DNA from: Prinia subflava
Lineage: Eukaryota > Chordata > Aves > Passeriformes > Cisticolidae
Direction of reading: 5' to 3'
Assembly (NCBI RefSeq): GCF_021018805.1
Contig: NC_086248.1
Location: forward strand, 57,045,485 to 57,109,484
Length of the DNA: 64,000 bases
Shown here: piece after piece, positions 32,101 to 42,400 of the stretch
Layout of the letters: every line of letters begins with the position of its first letter
How positions within the stretch are numbered: the stretch's first letter is position 1
Translations under genes and position numbers: made by a program
Notes under the pieces: generated by a model
The model's input: the letters and a program-made list of their open reading frames with translations, nothing else
Database searches by the model: none
What the model was told of the DNA's origin: nothing

Positions 32101-34657
32101 AGTCCCTTTTAGTAGCTGACCTCAGAGCAATTGAGTCAAGACATGCATGCCACAAGCCTCCTTTTTAGATTAAGAAACTGAGCCTCGTGGGATATGATTT
32201 ATCCAGAAAATGTTGCAAAACTGGGAAAAAGTTCCAAGTGGCACAGGTCACAGCCCAGCAGCCTCCACCCAGGGTGGACCTGGCCAGCAAGAGTGCCTCT
32301 AGCAGTCACAGTGACACCAATGGTGTGACCTGCTGCCCTGGGACAGGGAGAGACAGTCCCATCCTTGCAGACTGTTACTCCATGGTTTTCCCAATCTGAA
32401 GCTTTGGGAGCACAGGTAGGAGTGCTTGCCCAGTCATCCCTTCATCCCTCCTCCCTTCCCTGGCCCTGAAGGGTCTCTCCAGCAGAAAAGAGCAAGAAAG
32501 TGAGGATGAATGAGGTATTTACCCAGGAACATTGAACCTTTCACTCCCATTTATTGCTGCAAGACAAATACTGGTTTCCTTTCCCCATAGCTGTACCCAT
32601 TGCTGCTGGAAAATCACAGTGGCTCTGTTAGATACACAAAGTACTGCCATAAACGGACTCTGAGCACGATCTTACAGACACAGCCTGCATGCTTTCACCT
32701 GTAACAAGGCTGAATGGGGAAAACAACGGGACAACAAAAGAAAAGGAATCTCTGTATTTTTATTTTTAAGGTCTATCTCCTCACAGTCCCCCAGCAGAAG
32801 TACCTTGGAGGCAGCATTATAAACTTCTCAACATGTCCATGTCCTATGGATTGTTCCAGAGCCAGGCTGCAGCTCCCAGGCACCATCTGTCCTTCCTCCC
32901 TGCCCACCTAGCCCTGCCTTCCCCTGCCAGCATGGGCAGAGATACACCCTTATTAGGGACCCAAATTTGACAGCAGCTCCCTGCATGGCACTTGCAGCCC
33001 TCTGAGCAGCCTTGATTTCACCGATCACACACAAATGCCAGATCTGAACCTCTGCTGGTTGGGTGCTCTGACTTCTCCTGAGCACAGACCTGGCTAAAGC
33101 TGCTCAGGCTGCACACAGGGCTCAGGGAGCAAAGCTGCTGCTCTGGACAGCCCGAGGGCTGCGAGTGGATACAGCAGTCCCAGCTGGATGGGAGAAGGAG
33201 GGTGAATTGGAAGGACGGGATAAGCATCTCTTGTCAGTGTTTGCTCAGGGCTTTGACTGCTATACACTGCTCCCTGGTTTGGAGGACACAGCTCCAGTGC
33301 AAGCACCCAATTAAAAAGCACAGCAGGAGGCTCATGAGACAGACAGGAACCAGGGCCCTCAACTGTGCTGACACATTTTGCAGTGCACCTTGATTATTTC
33401 CAAGCCAATCCCTCTAAGCACACTTTGTATGTTTCATCACTTCATGAGTGACAATTGCTGTCAGAATGACCCTAAAACACACACTCCTGGTGTGCAGACT
33501 GTATTTTGAAGCCAGACCACAGCACACCCACGGCACCATTACAAATCTCCTAGGAAAGCATCTTCACTGGCCTGTTGCAGCCTAGTTAAAAAAATCACTG
33601 CATTTGCCAGCGCTTACCACCAGTGATAACAGCCTGCTCTTCTCTGACACCAATATTCAGGAAAAGCTGAATGTTAGCTTTGGACAAAAATGTGTGTTTG
33701 CTTTTTTTTTTTTTTTTTTTTCCCCTCTTTAGTAAGCACAATCACTTCTGCTGACTTCTGCCGTATCTCAGATAGGCAGTCTGCCACCTGTTGTTTTTTA
33801 TTACCTGCAAACTTACATATTCAATACTGGAAATACAGAGAAGAGATAATCTACATTGATCCTGGTCATAGAGTGCACTTGGAGTTTACACCCCCAAAGT
33901 TGCTGGCCCAAAACTGAGCACCAGAAGCCTCAGCTGCAAGGACCTAACACTTTGTTTTAATCTAACATTCCTCTGCAGACAGAGCAATAACTCTGCAGGG
34001 TATTCAACTTTGCGTGGTCACTTGGCTTTGAACAGCCACCTTTCATATCAGCTCACCTTCCCCTAAAAGCTTGGCACTTAATCACACTCATTGACTGGAT
34101 TTGCTTGTGACTCAAAATTAAATAAATCTGGAAAGGAGAACCAGCCAACAAAGCAACCACCCTTGGACTGGCAATCCCATTTTACTGCTGCAGTCCCGCA
34201 CCAGGACAGACACCGCCGGTGAGGGGGTGTGTGTTTTCCTTACCTCGCTGACGATGGATGAGTGGGGCTGTTCGTAGGCCCAGTTGCCGTGGCAAGGGGC
34301 CAGGGGCGGGCTGCCCGCGCTGCGGTTGCCGTGGCGGGCGAGCGGGCTGGCGCAGCCGGCAGAGGTGTCCCAGGTGATGTCCAGCCTCTCGCACTCCCCG
34401 CGGGCGGACTCGTTCCCCAGCTGCAGGGGCAGCACCGTGAAGTTTCGTTCCTCTTCCAGTGTCCAGCCACATCGGTCACTCAGTTCAGCCGCCCCGGGGA
34501 TCCTGCACCAGAAGGTGTCTGGTGCTCGCCCAAGGAAAACGACGCTGGCGAACAGGGAAGAAAAAGTTATGCCTGTCTGGCTAAGGAGGAAAAAGACCCT
34601 CTTTTGAAATCTTCCAAATTCCCCAGCCTCCTTCAAAACCTCATCAAAAGATGGCAT
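9451..34657 (-). CDS. SLC22A3: Organic cation transporter 3, complete 11-exon gene
   Basis: Eleven exons splice with matching phases into 549 residues (human OCT3 is about 556). The protein is a 12-TM major facilitator, SLC22 family: an Na+-independent, facilitative plasma-membrane carrier of monoamines and other organic cations. The start [18 protein letters not shown] and the tail KCGKKQK are OCT3-like. The large extracellular loop after TM1 (about 43-148) has six Cys (51, 63, 89, 102, 122, 143) and three N-glycosylation sequons (N72, N82, N111). The MFS loop motif DRYGR is at 172-176, PESPRWL at 283-289, and a second DRIGRR lies after TM8. Asp472 in CSSLCDLGG (TM11) corresponds to the cation-binding Asp of rat OCT1 (Asp475). 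Exon 1 lies in a CpG-rich region. No frameshift or stop was seen, so the gene looks functional. The choice of OCT3 over OCT1/2 rests on both termini and the TM8-TM11 wording. Confidence 0.95.
9509..10266. other. SLC22A3 intron 10
   Basis: 758 bases between exons 10 and 11. A homopolymer T tract (+ strand) at about 9598-9613 lies some 90 bases from exon 11. Nothing else was recognised. Confidence 0.8.
10267..10366 (-). CDS. SLC22A3: SLC22A3 exon 10 (TM12)
   Basis: 100 bp, acceptor CATTGTAG and donor GTATGA. Encodes [18 protein letters not shown] and ends LEDVEQLP with two bases of a Ser codon. The LLLPETKG ... LPET pattern is diagnostic of organic cation transporters. Confidence 0.95.
10367..11544. 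other. SLC22A3 intron 9
   Basis: About 1.2 kb of AT-rich intron with no recognisable element. Confidence 0.8.
11545..11657 (-). CDS. SLC22A3: SLC22A3 exon 9 (TM11, cation-binding Asp)
   Basis: 113 bp, acceptor TTTTGCAG and donor GTAAGA. Encodes [20 protein letters not shown] and LPLIIF. The Asp in CDLGG is the acidic residue shown in rat OCT1 to contribute to cation binding. Confidence 0.95.
11910..12018 (-). CDS. SLC22A3: SLC22A3 exon 8 (TM10)
   Basis: 109 bp, acceptor TTGTCTGAACAG and donor GTATGT. Encodes [20 protein letters not shown] and [14 protein letters not shown], the conserved OCT segment before TM11. The Arg codon is split at its end. Confidence 0.95.
12424..12575 (-). mobile_element. 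CR1 retroposon 3' fragment
   Basis: On the + strand it begins with the reverse complement of the CR1 terminal repeat (CATAGAATCATAGAATCG), then GTTTAGGTTGGAAAGG, TTGAATCCAACCATTAACCC and AATCATGTCCCTAAATGCCA. This is the typical avian CR1 tail read backwards. It is 5'-truncated and diverges on the right. Confidence 0.85.
13726..13775. repeat. A/T-rich simple repeat
   Basis: AAATAAAAAATAAAAAATAA followed by several AAAT units within intron 7 of SLC22A3. Low complexity. Confidence 0.8.
14350..14564 (-). CDS. SLC22A3: SLC22A3 exon 7 (TM7-TM9)
   Basis: 215 bp, acceptor TTGCTGTTCAG and donor GTGATG. Encodes [20 protein letters not shown], a membrane span, the [10 protein letters not shown] loop (the second MFS repeat motif), and ITAFLPE. 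It is GC-rich, so long antisense open frames appear over it; these are not genes. Confidence 0.95.
14699..14796 (-). CDS. SLC22A3: SLC22A3 exon 6
   Basis: 98 bp, acceptor TCTCCTCAG and donor GTGAGT. Encodes [20 protein letters not shown] and NTLILMYA at the start of TM7. The next Trp codon is split. Confidence 0.95.
17887..18372 (-). mobile_element. CR1 retroposon 3' segment (minus orientation)
   Basis: It begins with TCATAGACTCACAGAATGG and GGGTTGGAAGGAGC (tail), then shows the CR1 body in reverse, including the GGCTGAACAACCCCAGCTCT motif and ACCCACTCCAACAGG. Its 5' limit at about 18372 coincides with the start of an oppositely oriented CR1 segment. Confidence 0.88.
18373..18680 (+). mobile_element. 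CR1 segment in inverted orientation (plus)
   Basis: Reads as the CR1 coding region in the sense direction: CTCATGAGG at the start, GAGAGCAGCCCTGTGGAGAA, GGACTTGGGAGTTCTGGTGG, GGGCTGCATCCAAAGCAGCG and GGAGTGCTGCATCCAGCTC. It stops at about 18680. In the family this block lies immediately upstream of the block present at 17887-18372, but here it is inverted. Confidence 0.85.
18681..18740 (-). mobile_element. CR1 tail fragment
   Basis: ATCATAGAATGTTTTGGGTTG and CTTTAATGATCAGTCCA match a CR1 3' terminus in reverse. It starts exactly at the end of the inverted segment and is very short. Confidence 0.65.
19408..19525 (-). CDS. SLC22A3: SLC22A3 exon 5 (PESPRWL, large cytoplasmic loop)
   Basis: 118 bp, acceptor TTCTTACAG and donor GTACGG. 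Encodes [20 protein letters not shown] and the Lys/Arg-rich central cytoplasmic loop, ending SPHYSE on a codon boundary. PESPRWL is a signature of this transporter group. Confidence 0.95.
19526..20509. other. SLC22A3 intron 4
   Basis: About 1 kb with nothing recognised apart from splice signals. Confidence 0.8.
20510..20675 (-). CDS. SLC22A3: SLC22A3 exon 4 (TM5-TM6)
   Basis: 166 bp, acceptor CTCTGCTCAG and donor GTAATG. Encodes [14 protein letters not shown], two hydrophobic spans separated by [10 protein letters not shown], and ends FLFLLYY. The following Trp codon is split across the intron. Confidence 0.95.
20676..23059. other. SLC22A3 intron 3
   Basis: About 2.4 kb. A possible old interspersed repeat at about 20745-20965 lies close to exon 4. 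Otherwise unremarkable. Confidence 0.8.
20745..20965. mobile_element. Possible old interspersed repeat (CR1/L3-like)
   Basis: The phrase ACCAGGTCTGGTCTAGCCCA followed by GCATCTTGTCTTCAGCAGTG resembles a segment of ancient amniote LINE-derived repeats common in reptiles. Divergence is high and I cannot delimit or classify it without a repeat library. Confidence 0.35.
23060..23214 (-). CDS. SLC22A3: SLC22A3 exon 3 (DRYGR loop, TM3-TM4)
   Basis: 155 bp, acceptor TTTTTCAACAG and donor GTGAGA. Continues the DRYGR motif with YGRILIYLL, then hydrophobic segments, [19 protein letters not shown], and one base of the Val codon finished by exon 4. Confidence 0.95.
23215..25021. other. SLC22A3 intron 2
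   Basis: About 1.8 kb. It contains an A-tract near 23764-23775 and a weak CR1 tail at 24475-24545. Confidence 0.8.
24475..24545 (-). mobile_element. Degenerate CR1 tail
   Basis: AATCATGGAATGGGTAAGGTTG, GAGGGACTTTTCCATGG and TTTCATCCAGCTC resemble a decayed CR1 3' end in reverse. It is short and divergent. Confidence 0.45.
25022..25125 (-). CDS. SLC22A3: SLC22A3 exon 2 (TM2)
   Basis: 104 bp between the acceptor TTCCCACAG and the donor GTACAG. It encodes [15 protein letters not shown] and then TM2 up to GYAAD, the start of the MFS loop motif completed by exon 3. The next intron splits the Arg codon. Confidence 0.95.
27766..27975. repeat. 26-bp minisatellite, about 8 copies
   Basis: The unit reads CTGCAGCTTCACCTCTGCAT followed by TCAGCC, repeated about eight times with few substitutions. 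One copy is one base short. Because 26 is not a multiple of 3, the array produces repetitive open frames in more than one frame; these look artefactual, not protein coding. It lies in SLC22A3 intron 1. Confidence 0.95.
29160..29191. repeat. (TTAG)8 microsatellite
   Basis: Eight perfect TTAG units, flanked by GGGCCCCAG on the left and GCCCAGG on the right. Located in SLC22A3 intron 1. Confidence 0.97.
33701..33721. repeat. Poly(T) tract
   Basis: A run of about 20 T within SLC22A3 intron 1. It would be poly(A) on the transcribed-sense strand. No retroposon body was recognised beside it. Confidence 0.8.
34244..34657 (-). CDS. SLC22A3: SLC22A3 exon 1 (start codon, TM1, extracellular loop)
   Basis: ATG at 34657-34655 has A at -3 and is the first ATG in frame; the open frame upstream reaches only a GTG. 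It gives 138 residues starting [20 protein letters not shown], then a hydrophobic TM1 and the glycosylated Cys-containing loop, ending SSIVSE at the donor GTAAGG. Unusually GC-rich compared with later exons, as expected in a promoter CpG island. Confidence 0.95.
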
Positions 34658-34788
34658 TCTGTGGGGTGGTGTGTCCACTGGCAGCAGCCCGAGAGGTGGC
34701 AGAGTTTTCGTTCACACTTCGCATCGACTGCCGGCACTTCCTACGAACATGACGGTGTCGCCTCCGCTCGCTCCTCTCTTCTCATGTG

Positions 34789-34827
34789 CACACACACACA
34801 GGCAGACAGACAGACAGACAGACAGAC
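34789..34827. repeat. (CA)6 and (CAGA)6 microsatellite upstream of SLC22A3
   Basis: Six CA units, GG, then six CAGA units plus C. It sits about 130-170 bases upstream of the SLC22A3 ATG inside the CpG-rich region, so probably in the 5' UTR or core promoter. Repetitive Cys/Val/Ser open frames over it are not genes. Confidence 0.95.
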
Positions 34828-35020
34828 GCGGAGACAGGCGGGTGCGATGCCGCCGGTGGCATGAGCGCAGGCGGAGCGGGGCGGACATGCGGGCGCACCC
34901 CCAGCGCACAGCCGGGCACAGGGGCAGGCTCGGGGCTGACACGGCCGGGAGGAGAGCGGGCCGAGGCGGGCAAACAGGGTGTAGGAGAGGAGGGGCGTGC
35001 GCCTCCTATTCATCCCGAGA

Positions 35021-35052
35021 GTTAAACGGGTTATGTAATAAACCCGGTTAAC
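35021..35052. promoter_or_regulatory. Near-perfect inverted repeat upstream of SLC22A3
   Basis: GTTAAACGGGTT (35021-35032), an 8-base AT-rich spacer, and AACCCGGTTAAC (35041-35052). The arms pair at 11 of 12 positions. It lies about 365 bases upstream of the ATG, at the edge of the CpG-rich region. It may be a binding site for a dimeric factor or may be chance. Confidence 0.45.
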
Positions 35053-36299
35053 TCCTTCCGAGCCGCCAAGGGCAGCTCCCGCAGCGGCTGCCACAAGTGA
35101 ATAGGTGCGAGGGTAAAGCAGACTTAAATGGGAAAGCGCACATGAGCTGGTGCAAAAAGCATCCGTGAGTGATGCAGGCTCCCTGCCGGACGGCAGGGGC
35201 AGAAAGAAAGTTGTTTCAAAAGACGTGTAGTCTTTCCTTCCACAAAAAGAAATTGATAACTCTGGCAAAGTTCATTACTTCTTCAAGGCACTACTTCAGC
35301 ATCTGTACACACCTAATTCTCATGGACTTTTTCCTTCTGTAGCATAAAGTGAGGGTCACAAACTGCAACAGACCAAAATCCGAATTTTTTCTTAAAGTTT
35401 GATCTACCTGTTCAACAAGGCATTTATATGACCTTGTTAAATTTAGTTCCACAAAATCTCTCAAATATTTAAAAGAGAAATGACAGTGTTTCTTTCTCAG
35501 AAATGAATGGAAAACAAGTTATGTCACTTTTCTACTCAGCTGTTTGAGGAAGGGGGAGAAAAGAAGAGGGAGCCAGGACCAGGGTGCCTTTTGTGTGCAT
35601 GTGAGCATGTTTTGTACAGAACACCATGAATCAAATCAGAGATTCAATAGTGGGGTTTTTGAACCTCAGGATCATGAGGTCCATGGCAACTGTATTCTTT
35701 TGGGAGAAGGAGCATCTGTCAAAGAGAGACAGCGTCCATCAAAGATATCTCCAGCAAACAAAGTACAGTTTTAAAAACAGGTGCAAATCAAGGAAGGCTT
35801 TGATAACTATACAGGCTCTTTGGCATGAAAACTGATGCTATGGTGTGAGCTCAGCAAAGATGCAGATCTCTAGGTGGGTGCACTCCTGTGCTTGCATGAG
35901 AATATATTTTTGAGGGAATTTGGTTTGATGCCTGACTGTGCTATTTTGTAATACTCAAGTTTAGAGGCCATGAATGTATCACCTTTGGGTCCAGGTGGAG
36001 GAGAGGAACACTCTGATGGCTGGTTTCAAGCAAGAGAAGTTTTTTATCCCAGCGGGGCTAGCTGGAAAGTTAATAATGCTGAGATGTCAAAGGTAATAAT
36101 GTTTATTCCAACAACTTTGAGTGACTGGATAGGAGATTGTCTTGTAGGGAATACCATAAAGACAAGAAATAGGGACAGAGCCTGAGACTCAGACTGTGTG
36201 CTGCTCTCACACATCCGTCCAAGTGTGTATTAAACACCCACTGCTCTTCAAGCCTTACCCCAATAAAGAAATACTGGTTTTGTCCCTGTTGAATATTAC

Positions 36300-36402
36300 C
36301 ATAGACTCATAGAAAGGTTTGGTTTGGAAGGGACCTTGGAGATCATCTTGTTCCAACCCTGCTGCCATGGGCAGGGACACATTCCACTATTACACTAGGG
36401 AA
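36300..36402 (-). mobile_element. CR1 retroposon 3' fragment
   Basis: ATAGACTCATAGAAAGG, TTGGAAGGGACCTTGGAGAT, TTGTTCCAACCCTGCTGCCA and GGGCAGGGACAC are the standard CR1 tail in reverse. 5'-truncated after about 100 bases. Confidence 0.85.
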
Positions 36403-39400
36403 TATTAGCTCAACTCAGAATCCTGAGGGTTAGCCCCCTGAATGCCATGCACCAATGTAACTGTGCCCAGCATTCCTCCTCTTTCAGAAATCCATTGCTG
36501 TAGTTACTGTGCCACCTCTTTGCTAGTCAGTGGAGCTAGACCAGATTCAGTTGACGGAGAATTCAGTCCACTGTTGCAACCTTGCTTCTGGAGTTACTTT
36601 CTTCCCTAAAAGAAAACATAGTCTAGTACCCACTGTCAAATTTCCCACATCCCTGTCCGTTATGCTCTGGTCATGGACAGCACATGCATCACAGTCTGTC
36701 AGAGCAGAAGCCAGAAAGCCTGAGAGAGACCAACGCCAAGGTCAAGGCAGAGGACATCTGGGATTCTCCCTAACATCCCTGCAGCTACACTGCTGGTCAT
36801 AGAGGCAAGGATTCATTCAATAAAATCATTTCCACCACCTGGCATCCATGATGTCATGGCAACCTCGGTTTCTCAGTGTTAACCTGTGTTTTAAGTTCTT
36901 TGCCCAAAAACAGGTTATCAATATTTGCCACCATATCAGTGTACTGCAAGGCTCCAGTTTGTCAAAGAAATCTAAAACATCACAGTGGCAGATGCATGAA
37001 AGTGTGCATCACTGCATTTATTCTACAGCAAGCAATTCCTGGCTTCTGCATTCTTTTCTTGGAACTTCAGCTTCATGTGCTCTGGGAGCTGAGCACATCT
37101 AAGGACAGGAAGATGATGGGATTGTACACAAAGCCTGTAACTGTAACCTCATGAAAGAAATGTCTTTAAATTTTTGAGAACAGATCTCTGGGTCATCATT
37201 TAAAACATTTTATCCTATGCATACAGTAAAAAATTATGCTCTTTGTTCCTGGGAAAAGCCAAAGAAGATGTTGCCTGTTGAGAAGAGCAGAAGCGGTAAA
37301 AATAGATGCAGAAACAGAAAGAAGGAGGGGGAAGAATGTAAAGGGAGCAAGCTAGGGAAAGAGCAGATACAGAAATGGTGATGAAAGGGGAGCAGAGAAA
37401 ATAGAGACGTAGAAGTACAACTAAATTACAATCACAGGCATCCTCATTTGGAGCTCTGTTTAGCAGCCCAAATGTTACAGCTATTTTGGACATGGAATGA
37501 GAACCATGTAGTCTGGAGAGGAAGGCACATACACTCCCTGTACACATGTGGCACTAGACCACCATTTATACATGCCTGGACGCCAGCATGAGACATTTTG
37601 ATTAATACCTACCCTGGATGAATCCTGGAAAGTTAAAACTTTACTGCAACCTCTACCAGTGTATGAGATAATCACTTAAAGACCTCAAAGTCCTTCTTGG
37701 AACACTGTCAGCAGTGGGGCAGTGACATCACCCAGTTTGCAGGCACCTGAGGGCACAATCCTACTTAACAGCACTGATAAGGTTATGCAGTTCCACGATA
37801 AAGTTCTGCAGAAAACCACAGCCTAGGTTTAAGATCCATACAGACACATGCCTCTTGCTGAACAAAAGAGTGCCTGAGAACAAGATCGGGCAGCAAACAT
37901 CTACCTGCTTGTTATCTCACTTGATGCAGCATCATATTGTACCAAATATTTGTCCCCCAGACAAAACTGCTGAGACTGGATAGCCCTGAGCAGCAAGGTG
38001 CAAACAGTCAGCTTCACACCTAGGCCAGGAGACTGCCTACACCAGCCCTTTCTTCCACTCTCCATGCCAGGAGAAGGGGTGGGGATCTCCACAGTTCTAT
38101 CTGCATTCGGGGACTACTTGAGCCTCTGCTCACTGCAGACCCCACAGCAGAGACTGCAGCAGGGAACCAGGCAGTGGCAGCTCAAAGTGCATTGCACAGA
38201 TGTTAATGGCAAGGCTTGGTTCACAGCAGTAGATGGTAAGAATTAGAAAGGCTCAGTTTTGAGAGCTCAGTTTTGGAAATGAAATAAATAGTGGATTTTT
38301 AAAGATCAGAGTGAGACCACTTTATGGGGCAGTTAGAGATGCTGAGGCTGCCCTCTCCCACACATGGTACAATTACATTCCAGGTCAGGACACTAAATTA
38401 CATGTAGCTTTTTCTCTGACAGTTCCCATATTTTGGCTTTTGTTGCTGTTGGCTTTTTTCCCTTCACTTTATTAACCTTTCTTCTTCCTCCCACACCCAC
38501 ACTCATCTTCTTTTATCTCCCTCTTCCTCTTCCAGATTTCCTCTTTTTCTTTCTAATAGGTGGCAAATGTACTCAAAGAAATATGTCCTTTCCCAGGCCT
38601 CCAGATCATCTCAGTGAGCTGTAGAATGAATTTGAGACATGGGAAAAGTCTGTTTCAATCAACGGGGTTTCCACCTTTTGGCAATTCATTAAAGCAATGC
38701 ACAATACATTATACTCCCCTCCCTCAGTATTTCCATGGACTGTAAGCTATTTTTAACATCTTGATCCCAGGAACAAATATAAATAAATGTAGTACTTGGA
38801 ACTGTAGAATACAATCACCAGGGGAATCTGTACTCATTGCTAAGACAGCAGCTGAAACAGCAGAAGAAAATAGAGACATGGGGAAAGAAGGGAAAATCTA
38901 AATGAGGGAAAAAAACCCCATGGAGAGTGAAAGGAAAAGCAAAACAGTAGCACTGTTTCATTCATCACAGGATAGGAAACATCAGACCAGTAGCGACCAC
39001 TTTGAGGACAGACTATATCTGTCATTTTGAGGAAGCCATCCTAAATCTGCACCATATACTCATTCTCACACCCTCAGCTTTTATTCCCACTGCCCAGGTG
39101 CAGAAGGTGGAGGTCACATAGGGTTTAAATGCCAACAGACCCTGGGGCTCTCCCAGGCTCATCCCCCCTGCAGCCACCAGGTCTCCTTTCCTGACACCCC
39201 ACACATTTCCTTGCACAGGCTCTTTCTTGGAATGAAGCAGTCTCTGCTCAAGGCAAATGGATCCTGCTGGGCCTGTGCTTTAACACCCAAACCCAGGGCT
39301 GTTTCACCCCCATGGTGGTTGTGTACCACTCATCTTTGCCTGTTGGAGAACATCAGGTACCACACATTTGGGTGCTCACAGATGATAGCCTGACTCAGCT

Positions 39401-42400
39401 TGCTGGGGGAAAGCAGCAGAAATGTCTCTGCACACAGGTGTGGGAACATCTGCTTGCCAGGATTTCACTCAGGATCTGAGACAGGCTTGGGAACCAAAAG
39501 GGCTCACCAGTTTCCTCAAGGCCAGCTAAAGGAAAGGCAGCCAGACAAAAAAGGATTCCTACATACCCATTTTCCCAGTCTATACGTGGCTTCCCACATG
39601 ATTTTTCTTTTCACATGGTCACCCTGGAGTCCAATGAAGAGGTTACACCAGGCTCTACCCTTCTGTTCAGATAAATATGCCATAATTCCACAGCATGTTT
39701 GTCAGGATCCTTGCTAATGACTCAGAGTTAGCAAGCATTTCAGCCATAAGATAAGACAAGCCAAGTTCACCAGAGGCTATTTTACACAATGGAATAAACA
39801 AGGTATACTTCCAGAGATGGGTGTAAAGGCTTAATAAAATAAAAATATTCCCTCTCCTGTTATCAGACAGGTGTAAGTCACAAGGTTTCTTCCTCTCTCA
39901 ATTGCACATCTCAAGTTCTGCTTGGAAAGTCAGAACAAATCACATTGGTTCTGTTTGTGATTTCCTTATTGTTGCACATCCCTCCTCTATGACTCAGTTT
40001 CCATTAAGCTTGGAAGCCAGCATTTCTAAATACTATTACAAGGACTTTGCTTTACAGTTTCTAGATCCATTTTATGAGAATAAAGATAAAACTTTTTAAA
40101 TCTTATCAATGATGGTGTTGGTGCAATGAAGAGTTCTGAGAGTGTCCCTCTCTAGCTATATACCTCCCTAGCTATTTCTTAATTGGGAATTCCATTTTTT
40201 TAAAAAAGGAGGAAAAAAACCCCACATGAAATTCCTTGCAGGGTTTTTTACATCGGACTCTATTATCTATTTCATATTGTTTCTCAGTTTTACCTTTTAC
40301 CTTTTTTTTTCCTTTCTTTTTCTTTCTATTGCATTTTTTTGGTTGGGAACTCTAAGGAATGTAAAAGACCACTAAGGTGGCCAGTGTAACAAAAATGCCA
40401 GCATTCATATGTATGAGAAGAAAGTAACAGAGAAATTCCCCTAGACTGCCACTGTCCATCTTATGGGCAGCTTTGGGTAGAAACAGTATGACCTGAGGTA
40501 GAAGACAATTCAGGTTCAAAATACCCCATGAGCTTTAACATTTAGTTGATCATAGTCCACATGGGAGAATAAATATACATTTCGTATTTATGTGAAAAAT
40601 TATCTAATCCCAACAGATTTCTTCTTTCTGTCTTTGCAAGACAATAGCAAATTATTTTTAACACCACTGAAAAAGAACTGAGAAACAGCTCTGCAGAAAC
40701 TAAAAAAAGCTGCAGGATCAGGGTGAGTTCAGAGCAGCAGCAGAGACCCAGCACACTCCAAATGGACCAGAGAAAGCTCAAGTCATCCTGGAAGGATGGA
40801 TGGGAACTGGTAATTTCTCAGTGCCTTTCTCTATTCTCCCTGTCGCTGTTTTTGGAAACCCTTAGCAGTTACAATCTATTTATAGTTCACTCTGTTTTTG
40901 TAGTTTATCTCTGCTATAACATCGTGTCCTTTATCCTGACTGCACAATACCAACCCAAAGGAATTCTTCACAGCTGGGTTCTCACCTCCTGCTTTATTGG
41001 CATGTTTTATTAATAGGAAGAGGGACCAGACTACTCTTATCAGGCTGCTTAGCTGGATGAACACGCTCTCTGTCCATGATCCAGCTCTTAGCACACTACT
41101 TAAAATGGACTTTTTTGGGTATGTGGCCCTACCACAGTGTACTTCAGTTACTCAGTTGTTTTAAAGTTTATTTGATTTTAAATGTCAGTGTATTTATTAC
41201 ACAGGATTTATTATAGTTTCTCTTCCCTAGCAAATGTTCCTGAGTGTATCTGAGAGTATTTAAGAAAAAAACATAAAGATGTAAATATCTGATGTAGAGG
41301 CACAAAGCAAGAATGATTCAACAAATTCAAAGATGAAGAAATTGTTTACATTGGTCTAAGATCCCCAAATCCTGAGTAAATAGATGAACTGAAGCAAAGG
41401 CCACTCAAGCTGAGTGTATCTGAGAAGGGTGCAGCAGTTTTATCCATTTTCCCATGCAGTGGCTGGATGGAAAGTGTAACACCTGCATCATGGGGTGTTG
41501 GCCCAGGTAAAATAATGTAGGTGGCAAAGGAAGTCCCTAGGATGAGTTCTGTATTTCTAGGCTGAGCTTTCAGTCACCACAGCCAGGCCTTGGCAGGGGA
41601 CCCTGTGTAAGGGGAGTGCAGTGAGCAGGAAACTTGGGGAGCTGCTCCCTGGCAGTGTCACCACGATGCAGCAGGCGGAAAGCCCTGGGCACAGGGAACT
41701 GGGAGGCATCCTCTGCAAGGGGCTGTTCTTCCTGCTGCAGGGTCACTCCCACTGGCAGCTGGCCTCAGCAGGAGTGCAACCCTTCACTCAGCCCTTGCAG
41801 ACATGGAGCAGCCAAGAGCTGAGGCTGCTGGATGATGAAGGGACATTACCAACCATGGACAAAGGATGGCACCCCTGCTCCCCCAGCTCTGAGCTGGCCA
41901 GCTGCAGTGGAAAGGGGAAAGTGGGAGGTGTTTAAAGTCTGGGATGGTGCCATTTGCTGCCAGGGTGGCTGGCATTCCTTGGGTGCAAATATACCATCCA
42001 TCCATCAGGGGAGCCAGTGTTTCCAGTCCCACATATCTGCTCCTCTGCACCGAGATGAGGAGATGGGGAATGGACCAATTTCGGTAAACAAGAAGTTCCT
42101 GGACTAACTGCCAGCTCCTTGAAACTTGGATTTAGGAGACTGATTCAGAGATGAACTTTATGAAAATATTATTTAGAGGCTTAGCTCATATGGTATTTTT
42201 AGCAAAATGATAGCTGAAGAAAAGCAAAAAGGATTTATTTGGGGTTTGTTTAATAAATGAAAAGAGCAACGTTACCGTGTAGTTTCCATATATGCATCAG
42301 TACAGCAGCTGGCACCCTCCTGACCCCACAAATTACTATCCTCCTCCAGTGCTGTGTTACAACAGCAAACTGCTCCTGGGCCAGCAGAGCCAAGGAGACA

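Larger units (their letters stand above)
25126..34243. other. SLC22A3 intron 1 (9.1 kb)
   Basis: The largest intron of the gene, as is usual for first introns following a CpG-island exon. It contains a 26-bp minisatellite (27766-27975), a TTAG microsatellite (29160-29191) and a T-tract (about 33701-33721). No exon of another gene was recognised. Confidence 0.8.
34244..35090 (-). promoter_or_regulatory. SLC22A3: CpG-rich promoter region of SLC22A3
   Basis: CpG dinucleotides are dense from exon 1 through about 35.08 kb, in contrast to the CpG-poor surroundings. It covers the first exon and about 430 bases upstream of the ATG, so the transcription start most likely lies here. No clear TATA box was seen. 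The exact start site cannot be read from sequence alone. Confidence 0.75.

Noticed and set aside
34262..34864. Open frame of about 200 codons on the plus strand
   Set aside because: It lies antisense to SLC22A3 exon 1 and its promoter. High GC content removes stop codons, and the predicted protein is low-complexity.
34741..35268. Open frame of about 175 codons on the minus strand upstream of SLC22A3
   Set aside because: It runs through the CAGA microsatellite, giving Cys/Val/Ser repeats, and matches no family. More likely 5' UTR or promoter.
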